Positions 16,491 to 27,000 of a stretch of DNA of 64,000 nt are shown piece after piece (within the stretch, counting starts at the first letter, position 1; each line of letters begins with the position of its first letter). The notes under the pieces were generated by a model. That model made no database searches, had not been told where the DNA came from, and was given only the letters and a program-made list of their open reading frames with translations. The stretch spans positions 124,001 to 188,000 of the forward strand of contig JAGXQZ010000071.1 of the NCBI GenBank assembly GCA_018336015.1. The letters run 5' to 3'. This DNA comes from Algoriphagus sp. GTDB lineage: Bacteria; Bacteroidota; Bacteroidia; Cytophagales; Cyclobacteriaceae. Both the position numbers and the translations under genes were made by a program.

Positions 16491-19115
16491 ATGAGTCAAA
16501 ACCCAACCAGTCCAAAGCGAAATTTGATGTTCCTTCTTAGATTATTTCTACTTACAGGGATTTTCATGGTAGCATATGCATGCAAAACTCCGAAGTCTGC
16601 TACAGATGCCTCTGATATCCCAGGCATAAGTAAAGGAGCTGCAGAAGTAAGCCTAGCTGTAGATCAATCTATACTAAGGCTTCAGAAGGAGAAAGAGATC
16701 AAATCCTATCAGCCCAGCGCGAGACGAGATTTTGACATCTTGCATACCGATCTAGACCTGGAATTTGACTGGAAAAACCAGTCTGTCTTGGGGAAAGCCA
16801 GGATTCAAGCAAAACCTCATTTTTCACCGGAAAAAATATTGGTATTGGACGCTAAAGATTTTGAGTTGGGGGCAATTTCTTTAGTAGCAGCAGATTCCAT
16901 TCAAAAACTCTCCTACCGGTATGATGAAAAACAAATCAGTGTTTTTTTACCCCGTGAGTTTACTTCCAAGGATACTTTTGAGATAGAAATCAACTACAAA
17001 GCGTTTCCAGAGCGAAACTCTGGTCGTGGAAGTGATGCGATTACAGATACAAAAGGGCTTTACTTTATCGATCCATTGGATACTATACCCAGTAAGCCTA
17101 CTATGATTTGGACACAAGGTGAGACAGAGCATAATAGCAAGTGGTTTCCGACCATTGATAAGCCAAATGAAAGATTTACGCACTCGATAAGGCTCACTGT
17201 GCCGGACTCCATGGTTTCTGTCAGCAATGGAAAACTAGTCAAACAGGAGAACCTGGGGAATGGATCAAGGAAGGATTATTGGGAGATGAATTTGCCCCAT
17301 GCACCGTATTTGGTAGCAATAGCTATTGGTGATTTTGGTAAGGTAGAGGCAACTCATGGGGATGTTCCATTGGGATACTATGTGGAAAAAGGCTTTGAAA
17401 AAGGTGCGTCAAAGGTTTTTGAGAACACGCCTAAGATGATGTCTTTTTTTGAGAAAAAGCTCGGAGTCCCTTTCCCCTGGCAGAAATACGATCAAATTGT
17501 AGTTCGTGATTTTGTTTCAGGAGCTATGGAAAATACCACTGCTTCTATTTTTATGGAGGAGTTGAGGTTGGATGAAAGAGAAGCTTTAGATTCCGAATGG
17601 GATTACATCATCGCCCACGAGCTCTTTCATCAATGGTTTGGTGATCTTGTTACAACTGAATCTTGGGCGAATCTTACCCTCAATGAAGCTTTTGCGAATT
17701 ACAGTGAATACTTATGGAATGAGCATTATTACAGCTCTGACCAAGCAGCGTTGAAGCTCGTGGCAGAGATGGAAGGCTATTTTGCCGAGTCGGAAGAAAA
17801 GAAAGTAAACCTTATTCGTTTTGACTATAATGATTCCGAAGACATGTTTGACGCCCATAGCTACAATAAGGGCGGGGTCGTTCTTCATATGCTTAGAAAA
17901 TACCTAGGTGATGAGGTGTTTTTCAGGTCACTTCATGAATATTTAAAGAAGCATGCGTTTCAATCCGTGGAAGTCCACGATCTCCGCCAAGCTTTTGAAA
18001 GGGTTAGTGGAGAAGATTTGAATTGGTTTTTCAATCAATGGTTTCTATCTAAAGGTCATCCGGAAATTGCTATAGAGATAGATTATTCGGAGCCAGAAAA
18101 CATCCTGATAACGATTAATCAACTTCAAGATTTAACCGATTATCCTCTTTTTCAATTTCCTATTGAAATAAGTTGGTATGAAGGAAAAGATCGCAGAACC
18201 AAGCAGTTTATAGTCAAAGAAGGGCAACAGTCTTTTGCCATCGAAAATGGTACTCCTGTGGATTTGGTCTATGTTGATGAAGGAAAAAACCTTTTGGCTA
18301 GAAGAACTCAAAATTTATCCAACTCACAATTTTTAAAGCAATTCAAAGAATCCCAATTGGGTGTGGCTCGTTATGAAGCTTTAGACAGTCTTGCATCAAG
18401 GGAAGCAAAGGGAGAATTATCGGAAGTTTTGCCACTTGCTCTTAAGGACCCATTTTGGCCTATAAGAGAAACTGCTCTCGGTTATTTGCAATCCGATCCT
18501 GAATGGAAAGAGAAGATTCAAGGTATTGAAGAGTTGGTTTATGATTTAGTGGAAAACGATCCAAAGAACTCGGTCAGATCTGCTGCAATAGATTTGTTGG
18601 GACAATGGGCATCGGATAAATACTTTTTGACGTTCAAGAGGTTAACAAATAATCCTTCTTACTTGATTGCAGGGTCTGCGCTGATGGCGATGATTCAGGC
18701 AGAAGAGGTTTCAGTCGATTCCGATTTGATAAATAGCTTGGCAAGCATTAGGAATTTCAGGATAGTCATCCCTGTAGCTGAATATTACTTAAAAGAACAT
18801 GTATCAGGCAAAGGTGGATGGTTTAATGAAAATCTTACCCATTTGACTGGAGAAGGCCTCTATTATTTTTTGGGGTATTATTCAGAATATTTCGTGAGGC
18901 TTCCTGCGGAAGGAAAGACCCAAGCGATAACTAATCTAATGGCGATTCTACAGAATAATTCCAAGGATTACTTGCGTATGGGCGCATTCCAAGCCTTACT
19001 TGGGTTTGCGGAAGACCCTGAAACCATAAAGTTGCTTGAAAAAGCTGCAGAGAAAGAGACCTCCACAGAATTGCGCAATTACTTTAATTATTTTCTGGAA
19101 ATGCTCAAGGAATAA
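16491..19115 (+). CDS. M1 family aminopeptidase, lipoprotein
   Basis: An 874-residue zinc metallopeptidase of the aminopeptidase N/LTA4 hydrolase family. The N-terminus has a hydrophobic signal ending in a lipobox VAYAC (C31), so it is probably lipid-anchored in the envelope. The catalytic parts are the exopeptidase motif GAMEN and HELFHQW (H376, E377, H380) with the third ligand E399 in NEAF, giving the standard HExxH-x18-E spacing. The C-terminal third looks like helical HEAT-type repeats. It probably trims peptides taken up or produced outside the cell. An alternative start is the Met at residue 13. No terminator is seen before the tRNA promoter. Confidence 0.93.
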   Translation: MSQNPTSPKRNLMFLLRLFLLTGIFMVAYACKTPKSATDASDIPGISKGAAEVSLAVDQSILRLQKEKEIKSYQPSARRDFDILHTDLDLEFDWKNQSVLGKARIQAKPHFSPEKILVLDAKDFELGAISLVAADSIQKLSYRYDEKQISVFLPREFTSKDTFEIEINYKAFPERNSGRGSDAITDTKGLYFIDPLDTIPSKPTMIWTQGETEHNSKWFPTIDKPNERFTHSIRLTVPDSMVSVSNGKLVKQENLGNGSRKDYWEMNLPHAPYLVAIAIGDFGKVEATHGDVPLGYYVEKGFEKGASKVFENTPKMMSFFEKKLGVPFPWQKYDQIVVRDFVSGAMENTTASIFMEELRLDEREALDSEWDYIIAHELFHQWFGDLVTTESWANLTLNEAFANYSEYLWNEHYYSSDQAALKLVAEMEGYFAESEEKKVNLIRFDYNDSEDMFDAHSYNKGGVVLHMLRKYLGDEVFFRSLHEYLKKHAFQSVEVHDLRQAFERVSGEDLNWFFNQWFLSKGHPEIAIEIDYSEPENILITINQLQDLTDYPLFQFPIEISWYEGKDRRTKQFIVKEGQQSFAIENGTPVDLVYVDEGKNLLARRTQNLSNSQFLKQFKESQLGVARYEALDSLASREAKGELSEVLPLALKDPFWPIRETALGYLQSDPEWKEKIQGIEELVYDLVENDPKNSVRSAAIDLLGQWASDKYFLTFKRLTNNPSYLIAGSALMAMIQAEEVSVDSDLINSLASIRNFRIVIPVAEYYLKEHVSGKGGWFNENLTHLTGEGLYYFLGYYSEYFVRLPAEGKTQAITNLMAILQNNSKDYLRMGAFQALLGFAEDPETIKLLEKAAEKETSTELRNYFNYFLEMLKE

Positions 19116-19186
19116 AATTAATTGGTTGATTTTGAAAAGATTGAAAGTTTATTCAGTAAAAAGTTTCCAATTTTCGAAGTCACCCT

Positions 19187-19216
19187 TTGATACTTTGTCA
19201 AAAGGCTATAATTTTG
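19187..19216 (+). promoter_or_regulatory. Promoter of the tRNA-Tyr gene
   Basis: TTG (19187-19189), 19 bases, then TAATTTTG (19209-19216), an exact match to the Bacteroidota -33/-7 consensus. The tRNA starts 51 bases after the -7 element. Confidence 0.8.
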
Positions 19217-19267
19217 CCATCCGTTAACGTTACAAGGGTATCAGATCAATGAAATGTTAACTCAGTT

Positions 19268-19350
19268 GGGGGAATACCAAAGCGGCCAACTGGGACGGAC
19301 TGTAAATCCGTTGACTTATGTCTTCACAGGTTCGAATCCTGTTTCCCCCA
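19268..19350 (+). tRNA. tRNA-Tyr (GTA)
   Basis: An 83-base class II tRNA: acceptor arms GGGGGAA and TTCCCCC, anticodon stem ACGGA/TCCGT with loop CTGTAAA (anticodon GTA), a long variable arm, and the T loop GGTTCGAATCC. The CCA end is not exactly encoded. First of three tRNA genes leading to tuf. Confidence 0.95.
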
Positions 19351-19355
19351 CCCAG

Positions 19356-19387
19356 TTGCCTAATTGCAAAATTTTTTTCTAGTTTTG
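19356..19387 (+). promoter_or_regulatory. Second tRNA promoter, before tRNA-Gly
   Basis: TTG (19356-19358), 21 bases, then TAGTTTTG (19380-19387). It lies between tRNA-Tyr and tRNA-Gly and would drive tRNA-Gly, tRNA-Thr and tuf. Confidence 0.7.
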
Positions 19388-19419
19388 CAGGGCCAAAATA
19401 TCCGGGTTACCGGAAATAA

Positions 19420-19492
19420 GCGGGAGTAGCTCAGTTGGTAGAGCGGCAGCCTTCCAAGCTGCAGGTCGCGGGTTCGAGCCTCGTCTCCCGCT
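19420..19492 (+). tRNA. tRNA-Gly (TCC)
   Basis: 73 bases. Acceptor GCGGGAG/CTCCCGC; anticodon stem GCAGC/GCTGC with loop CTTCCAA gives anticodon TCC; standard D arm (AGCTCAGTTGGTAGAGC) and T loop. Discriminator T. CCA is not encoded. Confidence 0.96.
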
Positions 19493-19524
19493 CTGTGCTT
19501 TTATAAGTACACTGCGTAGTGCAA

Positions 19525-19596
19525 GCCGACGTAGCTCAGGGGTAGAGTACTTCCTTGGTAAGGAAGGGGTCACGGGTTCAATTCCCGTCGTTGGCT
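19525..19596 (+). tRNA. tRNA-Thr (GGT)
   Basis: 72 bases. Acceptor GCCGACG/CGTTGGC with one G-T pair; anticodon stem CTTCC/GGAAG with loop TTGGTAA gives anticodon GGT. It ends 57 bases before the tuf start with no terminator, so tuf is probably transcribed with it. Confidence 0.95.
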
Positions 19597-19653
19597 CAAC
19601 ACAGAAATTATTATCTAAACATATCTTTAAACTTAAACTGAGGATTTTCACGC

Positions 19654-20841
19654 ATGGCAAAAGCAACCTTCGACCGTTCCAAGCCGCACGTTAACATCGG
19701 TACGATTGGACACGTAGACCATGGCAAAACTACCCTGACTGCCGCCATCACTACCGTTTTGGCTAAAAAAGGTCTTTCTGAATTGAGAGATTTCTCTTCT
19801 ATTGACAACGCTCCTGAAGAGAAAGAAAGAGGTATTACTATCAATACTTCTCACGTAGAATATCAGACTGAAAACAGACACTACGCTCACGTAGACTGTC
19901 CAGGTCACGCTGACTACGTTAAAAACATGGTTACTGGTGCTGCTCAAATGGACGGTGCTATCCTTGTTGTAGCTGCTACTGACGGTCCAATGCCACAGAC
20001 TCGCGAGCACATCCTTTTGGCTCGTCAGGTAGGTGTACCTCAGCTTGTAGTTTTCTTGAACAAAGTCGACATGGTTGACGATCCAGAATTGTTGGAACTT
20101 GTTGAAATGGAAGTTAGAGAGCTTCTTTCTTTCTATGAATTTGACGGTGATAACATTCCTGTGATTGCTGGTTCTGCTCTTGGAGCTTTGAATGGTGAAG
20201 AAAAGTGGGTTGAGACTGTAATGCAGTTGATGAACGCAGTTGATACTTACATTCCTCTTCCTGAGCGATTGATCGACAAAGACTTCTTGATGCCAGTTGA
20301 AGACGTGTTTTCAATCACTGGTCGTGGTACAGTTGCTACAGGCCGTATTGAAAGAGGTGTTATCAACTCTGGTGATCCAGTTGAAATCATCGGTATGGGT
20401 GCTGAAGGACTTAAGTCTACAGTTACTGGTGTTGAAATGTTCCGTAAGATCCTTGACAGAGGTGAAGCTGGTGATAACGTAGGTTTGTTGTTGAGAGGTA
20501 TCGAAAAATCTCAAATCAAGCGTGGTATGATTATCTGTAAGCCAGGTTCAGTGAAGCCACATGCTCACTTCAAGGCTGAAGTTTATGTGCTTTCAAAAGA
20601 AGAAGGTGGACGTCACACTCCTTTCTTCAACAAATACAGACCTCAGTTCTACCTGAGAACAACAGACGTAACTGGAGAAATTAAACTTCCAGCTAACGTT
20701 GAAATGGTTATGCCAGGTGATAACGTAACTATCGAGGTTACTTTGTTGTCAGCAGTAGCTCTAGAGAAAGGTTTGAGATTCGCTATCCGTGAAGGTGGTC
20801 GTACAGTAGGTGCCGGTCAGGTTACTGAAATTCTCGACTAA
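19654..20841 (+). CDS. tuf: Elongation factor Tu
   Basis: A 395-residue GTPase that delivers aminoacyl-tRNA to the ribosome. G-domain motifs [17 protein letters not shown] and NKVDMVDD are present; domains II/III contain [13 protein letters not shown] and [18 protein letters not shown]. Normal length. It is preceded by tRNA genes in probable co-transcription and followed by a strong hairpin, then tRNA-Trp and secE. Confidence 0.99.
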   Translation: MAKATFDRSKPHVNIGTIGHVDHGKTTLTAAITTVLAKKGLSELRDFSSIDNAPEEKERGITINTSHVEYQTENRHYAHVDCPGHADYVKNMVTGAAQMDGAILVVAATDGPMPQTREHILLARQVGVPQLVVFLNKVDMVDDPELLELVEMEVRELLSFYEFDGDNIPVIAGSALGALNGEEKWVETVMQLMNAVDTYIPLPERLIDKDFLMPVEDVFSITGRGTVATGRIERGVINSGDPVEIIGMGAEGLKSTVTGVEMFRKILDRGEAGDNVGLLLRGIEKSQIKRGMIICKPGSVKPHAHFKAEVYVLSKEEGGRHTPFFNKYRPQFYLRTTDVTGEIKLPANVEMVMPGDNVTIEVTLLSAVALEKGLRFAIREGGRTVGAGQVTEILD

Positions 20842-20861
20842 TCAATCTTAATCATATAATT

Positions 20862-20900
20862 AAATGCGATCCCGAAGAATATTTTGGGATCGCATTTGTT
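20862..20900 (+). terminator. Terminator after tuf
   Basis: A perfect 12-bp stem (20862-20873 with 20886-20897) and a 12-base loop. Its distal arm overlaps the -33 TTG of the next promoter (20896-20898). Confidence 0.75.
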
Positions 20901-20925
20901 TCTAAAGACATTATTTCTAATTTTG
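20896..20925 (+). promoter_or_regulatory. Promoter of tRNA-Trp/secE/nusG and downstream genes
   Basis: TTG (20896-20898), 19 bases, then TAATTTTG (20918-20925); the tRNA-Trp gene begins 27 bases later. Exact consensus in sequence and spacing. Confidence 0.8.
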
Positions 20926-20952
20926 CGTTCCGTTTTCGGGCGTACATTTTAC

Positions 20953-21023
20953 ACGGGCATAGTTCAATGGCAGAATAGCGGTCTCCAAAACCGTTGATGG
21001 GAGTTCGAATCTCTCTGCCCGTG
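20953..21023 (+). tRNA. tRNA-Trp (CCA)
   Basis: 71 bases. Acceptor ACGGGCA/TGCCCGT, anticodon stem GCGGT/ACCGT with loop CTCCAAA (anticodon CCA), discriminator G, standard T arm. It lies between tuf and secE, a common bacterial arrangement, 17 bases before the secE start. Confidence 0.96.
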
Positions 21024-21040
21024 CAGTAAGAAGATAGACT

Positions 21041-21229
21041 ATGAATCTCAAAAACTTTGTCCTCGAGTCTTATGACGAAATGAAAAATAAGGTCACTTGG
21101 CCTAAGTTTTCTTTTCTTCAAAATAGTGCCGTATTGGTGTTGGTTGCTTCCCTGATCTTTGCATTGTTTATCGGTGTGGTCGATTTAGGGTTCGAGAACA
21201 TTATGACATGGTTTTATGATTTATTCTAA
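21041..21229 (+). CDS. secE: Preprotein translocase subunit SecE
   Basis: A 62-residue membrane protein of the SecYEG channel. The cytoplasmic amphipathic part contains SYDEMKNKVTWPKF, including the conserved K-VTWP motif, followed by one transmembrane helix (about 30-52). This is the short, single-span form. Its partner SecY is at 45223. It lies 13 bases before nusG. Confidence 0.97.
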   Translation: MNLKNFVLESYDEMKNKVTWPKFSFLQNSAVLVLVASLIFALFIGVVDLGFENIMTWFYDLF

Positions 21230-21242
21230 TTGAAATTACAGA

Positions 21243-21800
21243 ATGGCTGAACATAAGTGGTACGTACTCAGAGTAGTTGCAGGTCAGGAGAAAAAGACTA
21301 AAACCTACCTGGAGAATGAAATCTTCAGACAGAAGTTGGACGAATTTATTCCTGAAGTGCTGATTCCGTCTGAGAAGGTATACGAGATGCGTAATGGAAA
21401 AAAGCGAGTCAGAGAAAGAAATTTCTTTCCTGGTTATGTTTTGGTCAATGCGGATCTTTCCAATGGTGAAGCCAATCACGTAATAACTAGCATTCCGGGA
21501 GTAATCGGTTTTCTTGGATCAAACCAGGGGGGAGCTTCCAAAACCCCTGAGCCATTACGACAATCAGAAGTCAACCGTATTTTAGGTAAGGTTGAGGAGA
21601 TTGATGAGTTTGCCGAGAAGCAGGATACACCATTTATAGTCGGAGAGGCCGTTAAAGTAATGGACGGTCCTTTTAGTGGGTTTACCGGGACTATTGAGGA
21701 GATATTTGAGGAAAAGAAAAAGCTTAATGTTATGGTTAAGATCTTCGGCCGAAATACTCCTGTTGAATTAAACTTTATACAAGTAGAAAAACAAGACTAA
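21243..21800 (+). CDS. nusG: Transcription termination/antitermination factor NusG
   Basis: A 185-residue protein binding RNA polymerase, modulating pausing and coupling to the ribosome. The NGN domain starts with [14 protein letters not shown] and contains FFPGYVLV; the C-terminal KOW domain has [19 protein letters not shown]. Normal length. It lies 3 bases before rplK. Confidence 0.98.
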   Translation: MAEHKWYVLRVVAGQEKKTKTYLENEIFRQKLDEFIPEVLIPSEKVYEMRNGKKRVRERNFFPGYVLVNADLSNGEANHVITSIPGVIGFLGSNQGGASKTPEPLRQSEVNRILGKVEEIDEFAEKQDTPFIVGEAVKVMDGPFSGFTGTIEEIFEEKKKLNVMVKIFGRNTPVELNFIQVEKQD

Positions 21801-21803
21801 GCA

Positions 21804-22247
21804 ATGGCTAAGGAAATCACTGGTTATGTAAAACTACAGGTGAAAGGTGGCCAGGCTAACCCGTCTCCTCCAGTAGGTCCAGCTCTTGGTTCCAAGGGTT
21901 TGAATATTATGGAGTTCTGTAAACAGTTCAATGCGCGTACTCAAGATAAAATGGGTACAGTTTTGCCTGTTCTGATTACGGTGTATTCTGACAAATCTTT
22001 TGACTTTGTAGTAAAAACTCCTCCTGCAGCTAATATGCTGTTGGAAGCTGCAAAAGTTAAAAGTGGTTCTGCGGAACCTAACAGAAAAAAAGTAGGATCT
22101 GTTACCTGGGATCAGGTAAGAGTGATTGCTGAGACTAAAATGCCTGACCTTAATGCTTTCAAAGTAGAATCTGCCATGAAAATGGTAGCTGGTACGGCGC
22201 GAAGCATGGGTATCACAGTATCTGGTAAAGCCCCTTGGGAAGTATAA
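21804..22247 (+). CDS. rplK: 50S ribosomal protein L11
   Basis: A 147-residue rRNA-binding protein of the GTPase-associated centre. Seen: [20 protein letters not shown], the N-terminal proline-rich hinge that binds thiostrepton-type drugs, and [24 protein letters not shown] at the end. First of the rplKAJL series, 10 bases before rplA. Confidence 0.99.
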   Translation: MAKEITGYVKLQVKGGQANPSPPVGPALGSKGLNIMEFCKQFNARTQDKMGTVLPVLITVYSDKSFDFVVKTPPAANMLLEAAKVKSGSAEPNRKKVGSVTWDQVRVIAETKMPDLNAFKVESAMKMVAGTARSMGITVSGKAPWEV

Positions 22248-22257
22248 ATAAAATAAA

Positions 22258-22956
22258 ATGGCTAAGTTAACAAAAAAGCAAAAAGAAGCTCTTTCTAAGT
22301 ACGACCCAAGCCAGATGTACTCCCTTGAGGCTGCTTCTTCACTGGTTAAGGAAATTACCATGACCAAATTTGACGCTTCTGTGGATGTAGACGTTCGTTT
22401 GGGCGTTGATCCTCGAAAGGCAGATCAAATGGTAAGAGGGGTTGTTGCCCTTCCTCATGGTACAGGCAAAGACATCAAGGTATTGGTGCTTTGTACTCCT
22501 GATAAAGTGGCGGAAGCAACCGAAGCGGGTGCAGACTACGTAGGTTTGGACGATTATATTGCCAAGATTGAAGGCGGTTGGACTGATGTTGATGTGATCA
22601 TCACCATGCCAAACGTCATGGCAAAAGTAGGTAGGTTGGGTAGAGTATTAGGTCCTAGGGGCTTAATGCCAAATCCTAAATCTGGAACAGTAACCCTTGA
22701 GGTGGGTAAGGCAGTTAAAGAAGTGAAAGCTGGTAAAATCGACTTTAAAGTTGATAAGTTCGGAATTATTCACGCCGGTATTGGTAAAGTTTCTTTCACC
22801 CCTGAACAAATTCAGGACAATGTGAAGGAACTAATCATGACTATCTCAAAATTGAAGCCTTCGTCTTCAAAGGGTACTTATTTTAGAAGCATTCACATTT
22901 CCAGCACAATGTCTCCTGGTATCTCGGTAGACAAGGGTAGCATTCAAGGTATTTAA
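22258..22956 (+). CDS. rplA: 50S ribosomal protein L1
   Basis: A 232-residue L1-stalk protein. The family signature [18 protein letters not shown] is seen near residues 125-142. In other bacteria L1 represses its own operon by binding the L11-L1 leader; no such leader site was identified here. It ends 2 bases before rplJ. Confidence 0.99.
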   Translation: MAKLTKKQKEALSKYDPSQMYSLEAASSLVKEITMTKFDASVDVDVRLGVDPRKADQMVRGVVALPHGTGKDIKVLVLCTPDKVAEATEAGADYVGLDDYIAKIEGGWTDVDVIITMPNVMAKVGRLGRVLGPRGLMPNPKSGTVTLEVGKAVKEVKAGKIDFKVDKFGIIHAGIGKVSFTPEQIQDNVKELIMTISKLKPSSSKGTYFRSIHISSTMSPGISVDKGSIQGI

Positions 22957-22958
22957 TC

Positions 22959-23501
22959 ATGACTAGAGACGAGAAAAAAATAATTATCGACAGTCTGACT
23001 GAGAAATTGAAAGAAAGCCCTTTCTTCTATATCACAGATGCAGGCGGATTTACAGTTGCAGAAGTTAACGCATTCAGAAGAACTTGTTTTGAAAGAGGTG
23101 TTGAGTACAAAGTTTACAAAAACACTTTGATCGCTAAAGCTCTTGAGAATCTGGATGCGGACTATTCTAAACTGGTAGGTGGTGCATTGAAAGGGTTCTC
23201 AGGTATTATTTTCTCAAAAGAGACAAGCAATTTGCCTGCTAAAGTTCTTCTGGATTTCCGGAAGAAAATGGGCAAAAAAGAGACTAGACCGGTATTTAAA
23301 GGGGCTGGTATTGATTCAGATGTAATTCTGGGTGAAAACAACCTTGAGATGCTCTCTAATCTCAAATCTAAGCAAGAATTGTTGGGTGATCTTATCGGAT
23401 TGCTACAGTCTCCTGCTAAAAATCTCGTATCTGCTTTGCAGTCTGGACAGAACAACATTACAGGTGTTCTTAAAACTTTGGCAGAAAGAGATTCAAAATA
23501 A
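22959..23501 (+). CDS. rplJ: 50S ribosomal protein L10
   Basis: A 180-residue protein that anchors L7/L12 dimers to the ribosome. The N-terminal domain has GGFTVAEVNAFRR and EYKVYKNTLIAKAL; the C-terminal helix carries the L12-binding segments (LVSALQSGQNNITGVLKTLAER). 41 bases separate it from rplL. Confidence 0.99.
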   Translation: MTRDEKKIIIDSLTEKLKESPFFYITDAGGFTVAEVNAFRRTCFERGVEYKVYKNTLIAKALENLDADYSKLVGGALKGFSGIIFSKETSNLPAKVLLDFRKKMGKKETRPVFKGAGIDSDVILGENNLEMLSNLKSKQELLGDLIGLLQSPAKNLVSALQSGQNNITGVLKTLAERDSK

Positions 23502-23542
23502 TCTTATCAAATCATTCAAAAAACAATTAAATAATTAATACA

Positions 23543-23923
23543 ATGGCAGATCTTACGCAACTTGCAGAACAGTTGGTAAACTTGACTGTAAAAGAAGTAA
23601 AAGAATTGACAGATATCCTTAAGGATCAGTACGGCATTGAGCCTGCTGCAGCTGGTGCTGTAGTAGTTGCTGCTGCTGGTGGTGCTGGTGATGCTCCTGC
23701 AGAAGAGGAAAAAACTTCATTCGATGTAATCTTGAAAGCAGCAGGCGCTCAGAAGCTAGCTGTAGTGAAATTGGTAAAAGAATTGACTGGTCTTGGCTTG
23801 AAAGAAGCTAAAGATCTTGTTGATGCTGCTCCAAAGCCTTTGAAAGAAGGTGTAGCTAAGGATGAAGCTGAGGCTTTGAAGAAGTCTTTGGAAGAAGCTG
23901 GCGCTGAAGTAGAGATTAAATAA
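23543..23923 (+). CDS. rplL: 50S ribosomal protein L7/L12
   Basis: A 126-residue stalk protein recruiting translation factors. It has the dimerising N-terminus, an Ala/Gly-rich hinge (36-52), and the C-terminal domain with [20 protein letters not shown]. Two hairpins follow before rpoB, which probably lowers readthrough into the polymerase genes. Confidence 0.99.
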   Translation: MADLTQLAEQLVNLTVKEVKELTDILKDQYGIEPAAAGAVVVAAAGGAGDAPAEEEKTSFDVILKAAGAQKLAVVKLVKELTGLGLKEAKDLVDAAPKPLKEGVAKDEAEALKKSLEEAGAEVEIK

Positions 23924-23932
23924 TTTGCTGAT

Positions 23933-23992
23933 CCTTAACCCTTTAGGTTAGGGATTAAGCCGAAGACCTGACTTTTTTAGTCAGGTCTTTTC
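23933..23992 (+). terminator. Tandem hairpins between rplL and rpoB (partial terminator)
   Basis: Hairpin 1 has 8-bp arms (23933-23940 and 23946-23953) with one G-T pair. Hairpin 2 has perfect 11-bp arms (23963-23973 and 23979-23989) around a T5 loop and ends in four T residues. No consensus promoter is seen in the remaining 88 bases to rpoB, so this is probably an attenuator or a processing site rather than a full stop. Confidence 0.7.
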
Positions 23993-24080
23993 CTGTTTAT
24001 GCGCGGGATAAAAATTGCATTATTTCAAGCGACAATTGTCGCTTTCTAATATTTAATTTAACTATAAACTATACACTACC

Positions 24081-27000
24081 TTGGCTATCAAGAATCAAAC
24101 CGAAAGGAAAAGCTTCTCCTCCATTAAGGTGGTCAAAGACTATCCTGATTTTCTCGATATTCAATTGCAGTCTTTCAAGGACTTTTTCCAATTGGATACT
24201 CCGGCAGAGAAACGCAGGGCAGATGGGTTATTTAAGGTTTTTGCTGAAAATTTCCCCATCAGTGATTCCAGAGAAAATTTTACTCTAGAATTTATTGACT
24301 ATGCAGTAGATCCTCCAAAATATAGCGTTGAGGAATGCATTGATCGTGGTCTCACCTATTCTGTTCCGTTAAAGGCTAAATTGAGATTGCTTTGTCATGA
24401 TGAGGATAATGAAGATTTTGAAACTATTGAACAAGAAGTGTTCTTAGGAAATCTTCCTTACATGACCGAAAAGGGCTCTTTTGTGATCAATGGAGCAGAA
24501 AGAGTAATCGTTTCTCAATTGCATAGATCTCCTGGTGTATTCTTTGCCCAAAGCAAACATACCAATGGAACTAAGCTTTATTCAGCGAGAATCATTCCTT
24601 TTAAAGGTTCTTGGATCGAGTTTGCAACAGACATTAATAATGTGATGTATGCTTACATTGATCGTAAGAAAAAGTTTCCTGTAACCACACTTCTTAGAGC
24701 TATTGGTTATGGTTCCGATAAAGACATTCTTGATTTGTTCGGTTTGTCTGAAGAAGTACCTGCTACTAAATCTGCACTTAAAAAAGCAGCTGGAAGAAAG
24801 TTGGCGGCGAGAGTTCTTAGAAGCTGGGTAGAAGATTTCGTGGATGAAGATACCGGTGAGGTAGTTTCTATTGACAGAAATGAAGTATTGCTTGAGCGTG
24901 ATACGGTATTGACAGATGAAGACATAGAAATGATTTTGGATTCCGGTTCAAAGTCCATCATTCTCCATAGAGAAGATGTGAACGTGGCGGATTTCTCAAT
25001 CATCTACAATACACTACAAAAAGATAATTCTAACTCAGAGAAGGAAGCGGTTGAGGTAATCTATCGCCAGCTTCGTAATACCGAAGCTCCTGATGAGGCT
25101 ACTGCTCGCGAGGTAATCCAAAGCTTGTTCTTCTCTGACAAGCGTTATGATCTCGGTGAGGTTGGAAGATATAGAATTAATAAAAAATTAGGTCTCGAAA
25201 TAGAACCTGATAAGATTGTATTGACGAAGGAAGACATTATTTCCATCGTTAAATATTTGATTGGATTGATCAATTCTAAGGCGGTAGTCGATGATATTGA
25301 TCACCTTTCCAATAGAAGAGTTAGAACAGTTGGAGAACAATTATACAGCCAATTTGGTGTTGGCCTTGCTCGAATGGCTCGTACTATCAGGGAGCGTATG
25401 AACGTTCGTGATAATGAAGATTTCAAACCGGTTGATTTGATCAATGCAAGAACCCTTTCTTCTGTTATCAATTCCTTCTTTGGAACTAACCAGCTTTCTC
25501 AGTTTATGGATCAAACCAATCCACTTGCTGAGTTAACCCACAAGCGTAGACTTTCTGCATTGGGTCCAGGTGGTCTTTCCCGAGAAAGAGCAGGTTTCGA
25601 AGTTCGAGACGTTCACTACACACACTATGGACGACTTTGTACGATTGAAACTCCAGAAGGTCCTAACATTGGTTTGATTTCTTCACTTTGCGTTCACGCT
25701 AAAGTCAATTCTATGGGTTTCCTAGAAACTCCTTACAGAAAGGTGGAAAATGGGAAGGTTGCCATGAATGCTGAGGATATTGTTTTCTTGACTGCAGAGG
25801 AAGAAGATAATAACAACATTGCCCAGGCTAATGCGAGATTAGAGGCTGACGGTACATTCGTAAATGAGAAAGTAAAAGCGAGATTTGAAGGCGATTTCCC
25901 AGTCCTAGATCCTAGTGAGATCTCATACATGGATGTTGCTCCTAATCAAATTGTATCTGTTGCAGCTTCTTTGATTCCTTTCTTGGAGCACGATGATGCA
26001 AACAGAGCATTGATGGGATCAAACATGCAGCGTCAGGCAGTGCCACTTTTGAAGCCAGAAGCACCTATTGTTGGTACGGGGCTTGAAGCTAAAGCTGCAA
26101 TTGATTCTAGAGCTTTGATTATAGCTGAAGCTGATGGTGTAGTAGATTATGTAGATGCGAAAAAAATCAGAGTTAAGTATGATTTAACCTCAGATGAATT
26201 GCTTGTCAATTTCTCAGATGAGTATAGATCATATGATTTGATCAAGTTTAGAAGAACTAACCAAGATACCACCATTAACCTTACTCCTTTGGTACTAAAA
26301 GGTGAGAAGGTTAAAAAAGGCCAAGTGCTGGTAGAAGGTTATTCTACAAATAAAGGAGAGCTTGCTCTAGGTAAAAATCTTAAAGTGGCATACATGCCAT
26401 GGCAAGGTTACAACTTCGAAGATGCAATTGTAATATCAGAGCGAGTAGTTCGTGAAGATATCTTCACTTCTATTCACGTTGAAGAATTCCAATTAGAGGT
26501 TCGTGATACCAAACGTGGAGAAGAAGAACTGACATCTGAAATTCCAAACGTTTCGGAAGAAGCGGTGAAGCATCTTGATGAGAATGGTATCATCCGTGTT
26601 GGTGCCGAAGTGAAAGAAGGTGATATTATCATTGGTAAAATCACTCCTAAAGGAGAAACTGATCCAACTCCAGAAGAAAAGCTCCTTAGAGCAATTTTTG
26701 GCGATAAAGCCGGAGACGTTAAGGATGCATCTTTGAAGGCTTCACCATCATTGAACGGTGTGGTTATTGAAACCAAGCTTTTCTCTAGACCTAAGAAAGA
26801 CAAAGACAACAGAGCTAAATCTAAGGCTGAAGTTGAAAAACTGAAGGCGAAATATTCCAAGGACTTACTTGGTATCCGTGCCCGAATGATCAGCAAGCTT
26901 GTGACGTTGCTTGATGGTAAAACTTCTCAGGGAGTTAAGCACAAGTTTGGCGATGAGATCATTAGCAAGGGTGTTAAGTTCAATTTGAAGAATATTGAAA

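Noticed and set aside
19268-19596. tRNA cluster as an integration site of a mobile element
   Set aside because: No duplicated tRNA ends, integrase or foreign genes are seen next to it.
19379-19666. 95-codon minus frame across the tRNA cluster
   Set aside because: It is the translated antisense of tRNA-Gly and tRNA-Thr, a familiar artefact (its RRGSNPRPAAWKA segment comes from tRNA).
20852-21121. 89-codon minus frame across tRNA-Trp
   Set aside because: Antisense of tRNA-Trp and the tuf terminator; GREIRTPINGFGDR comes from the tRNA.
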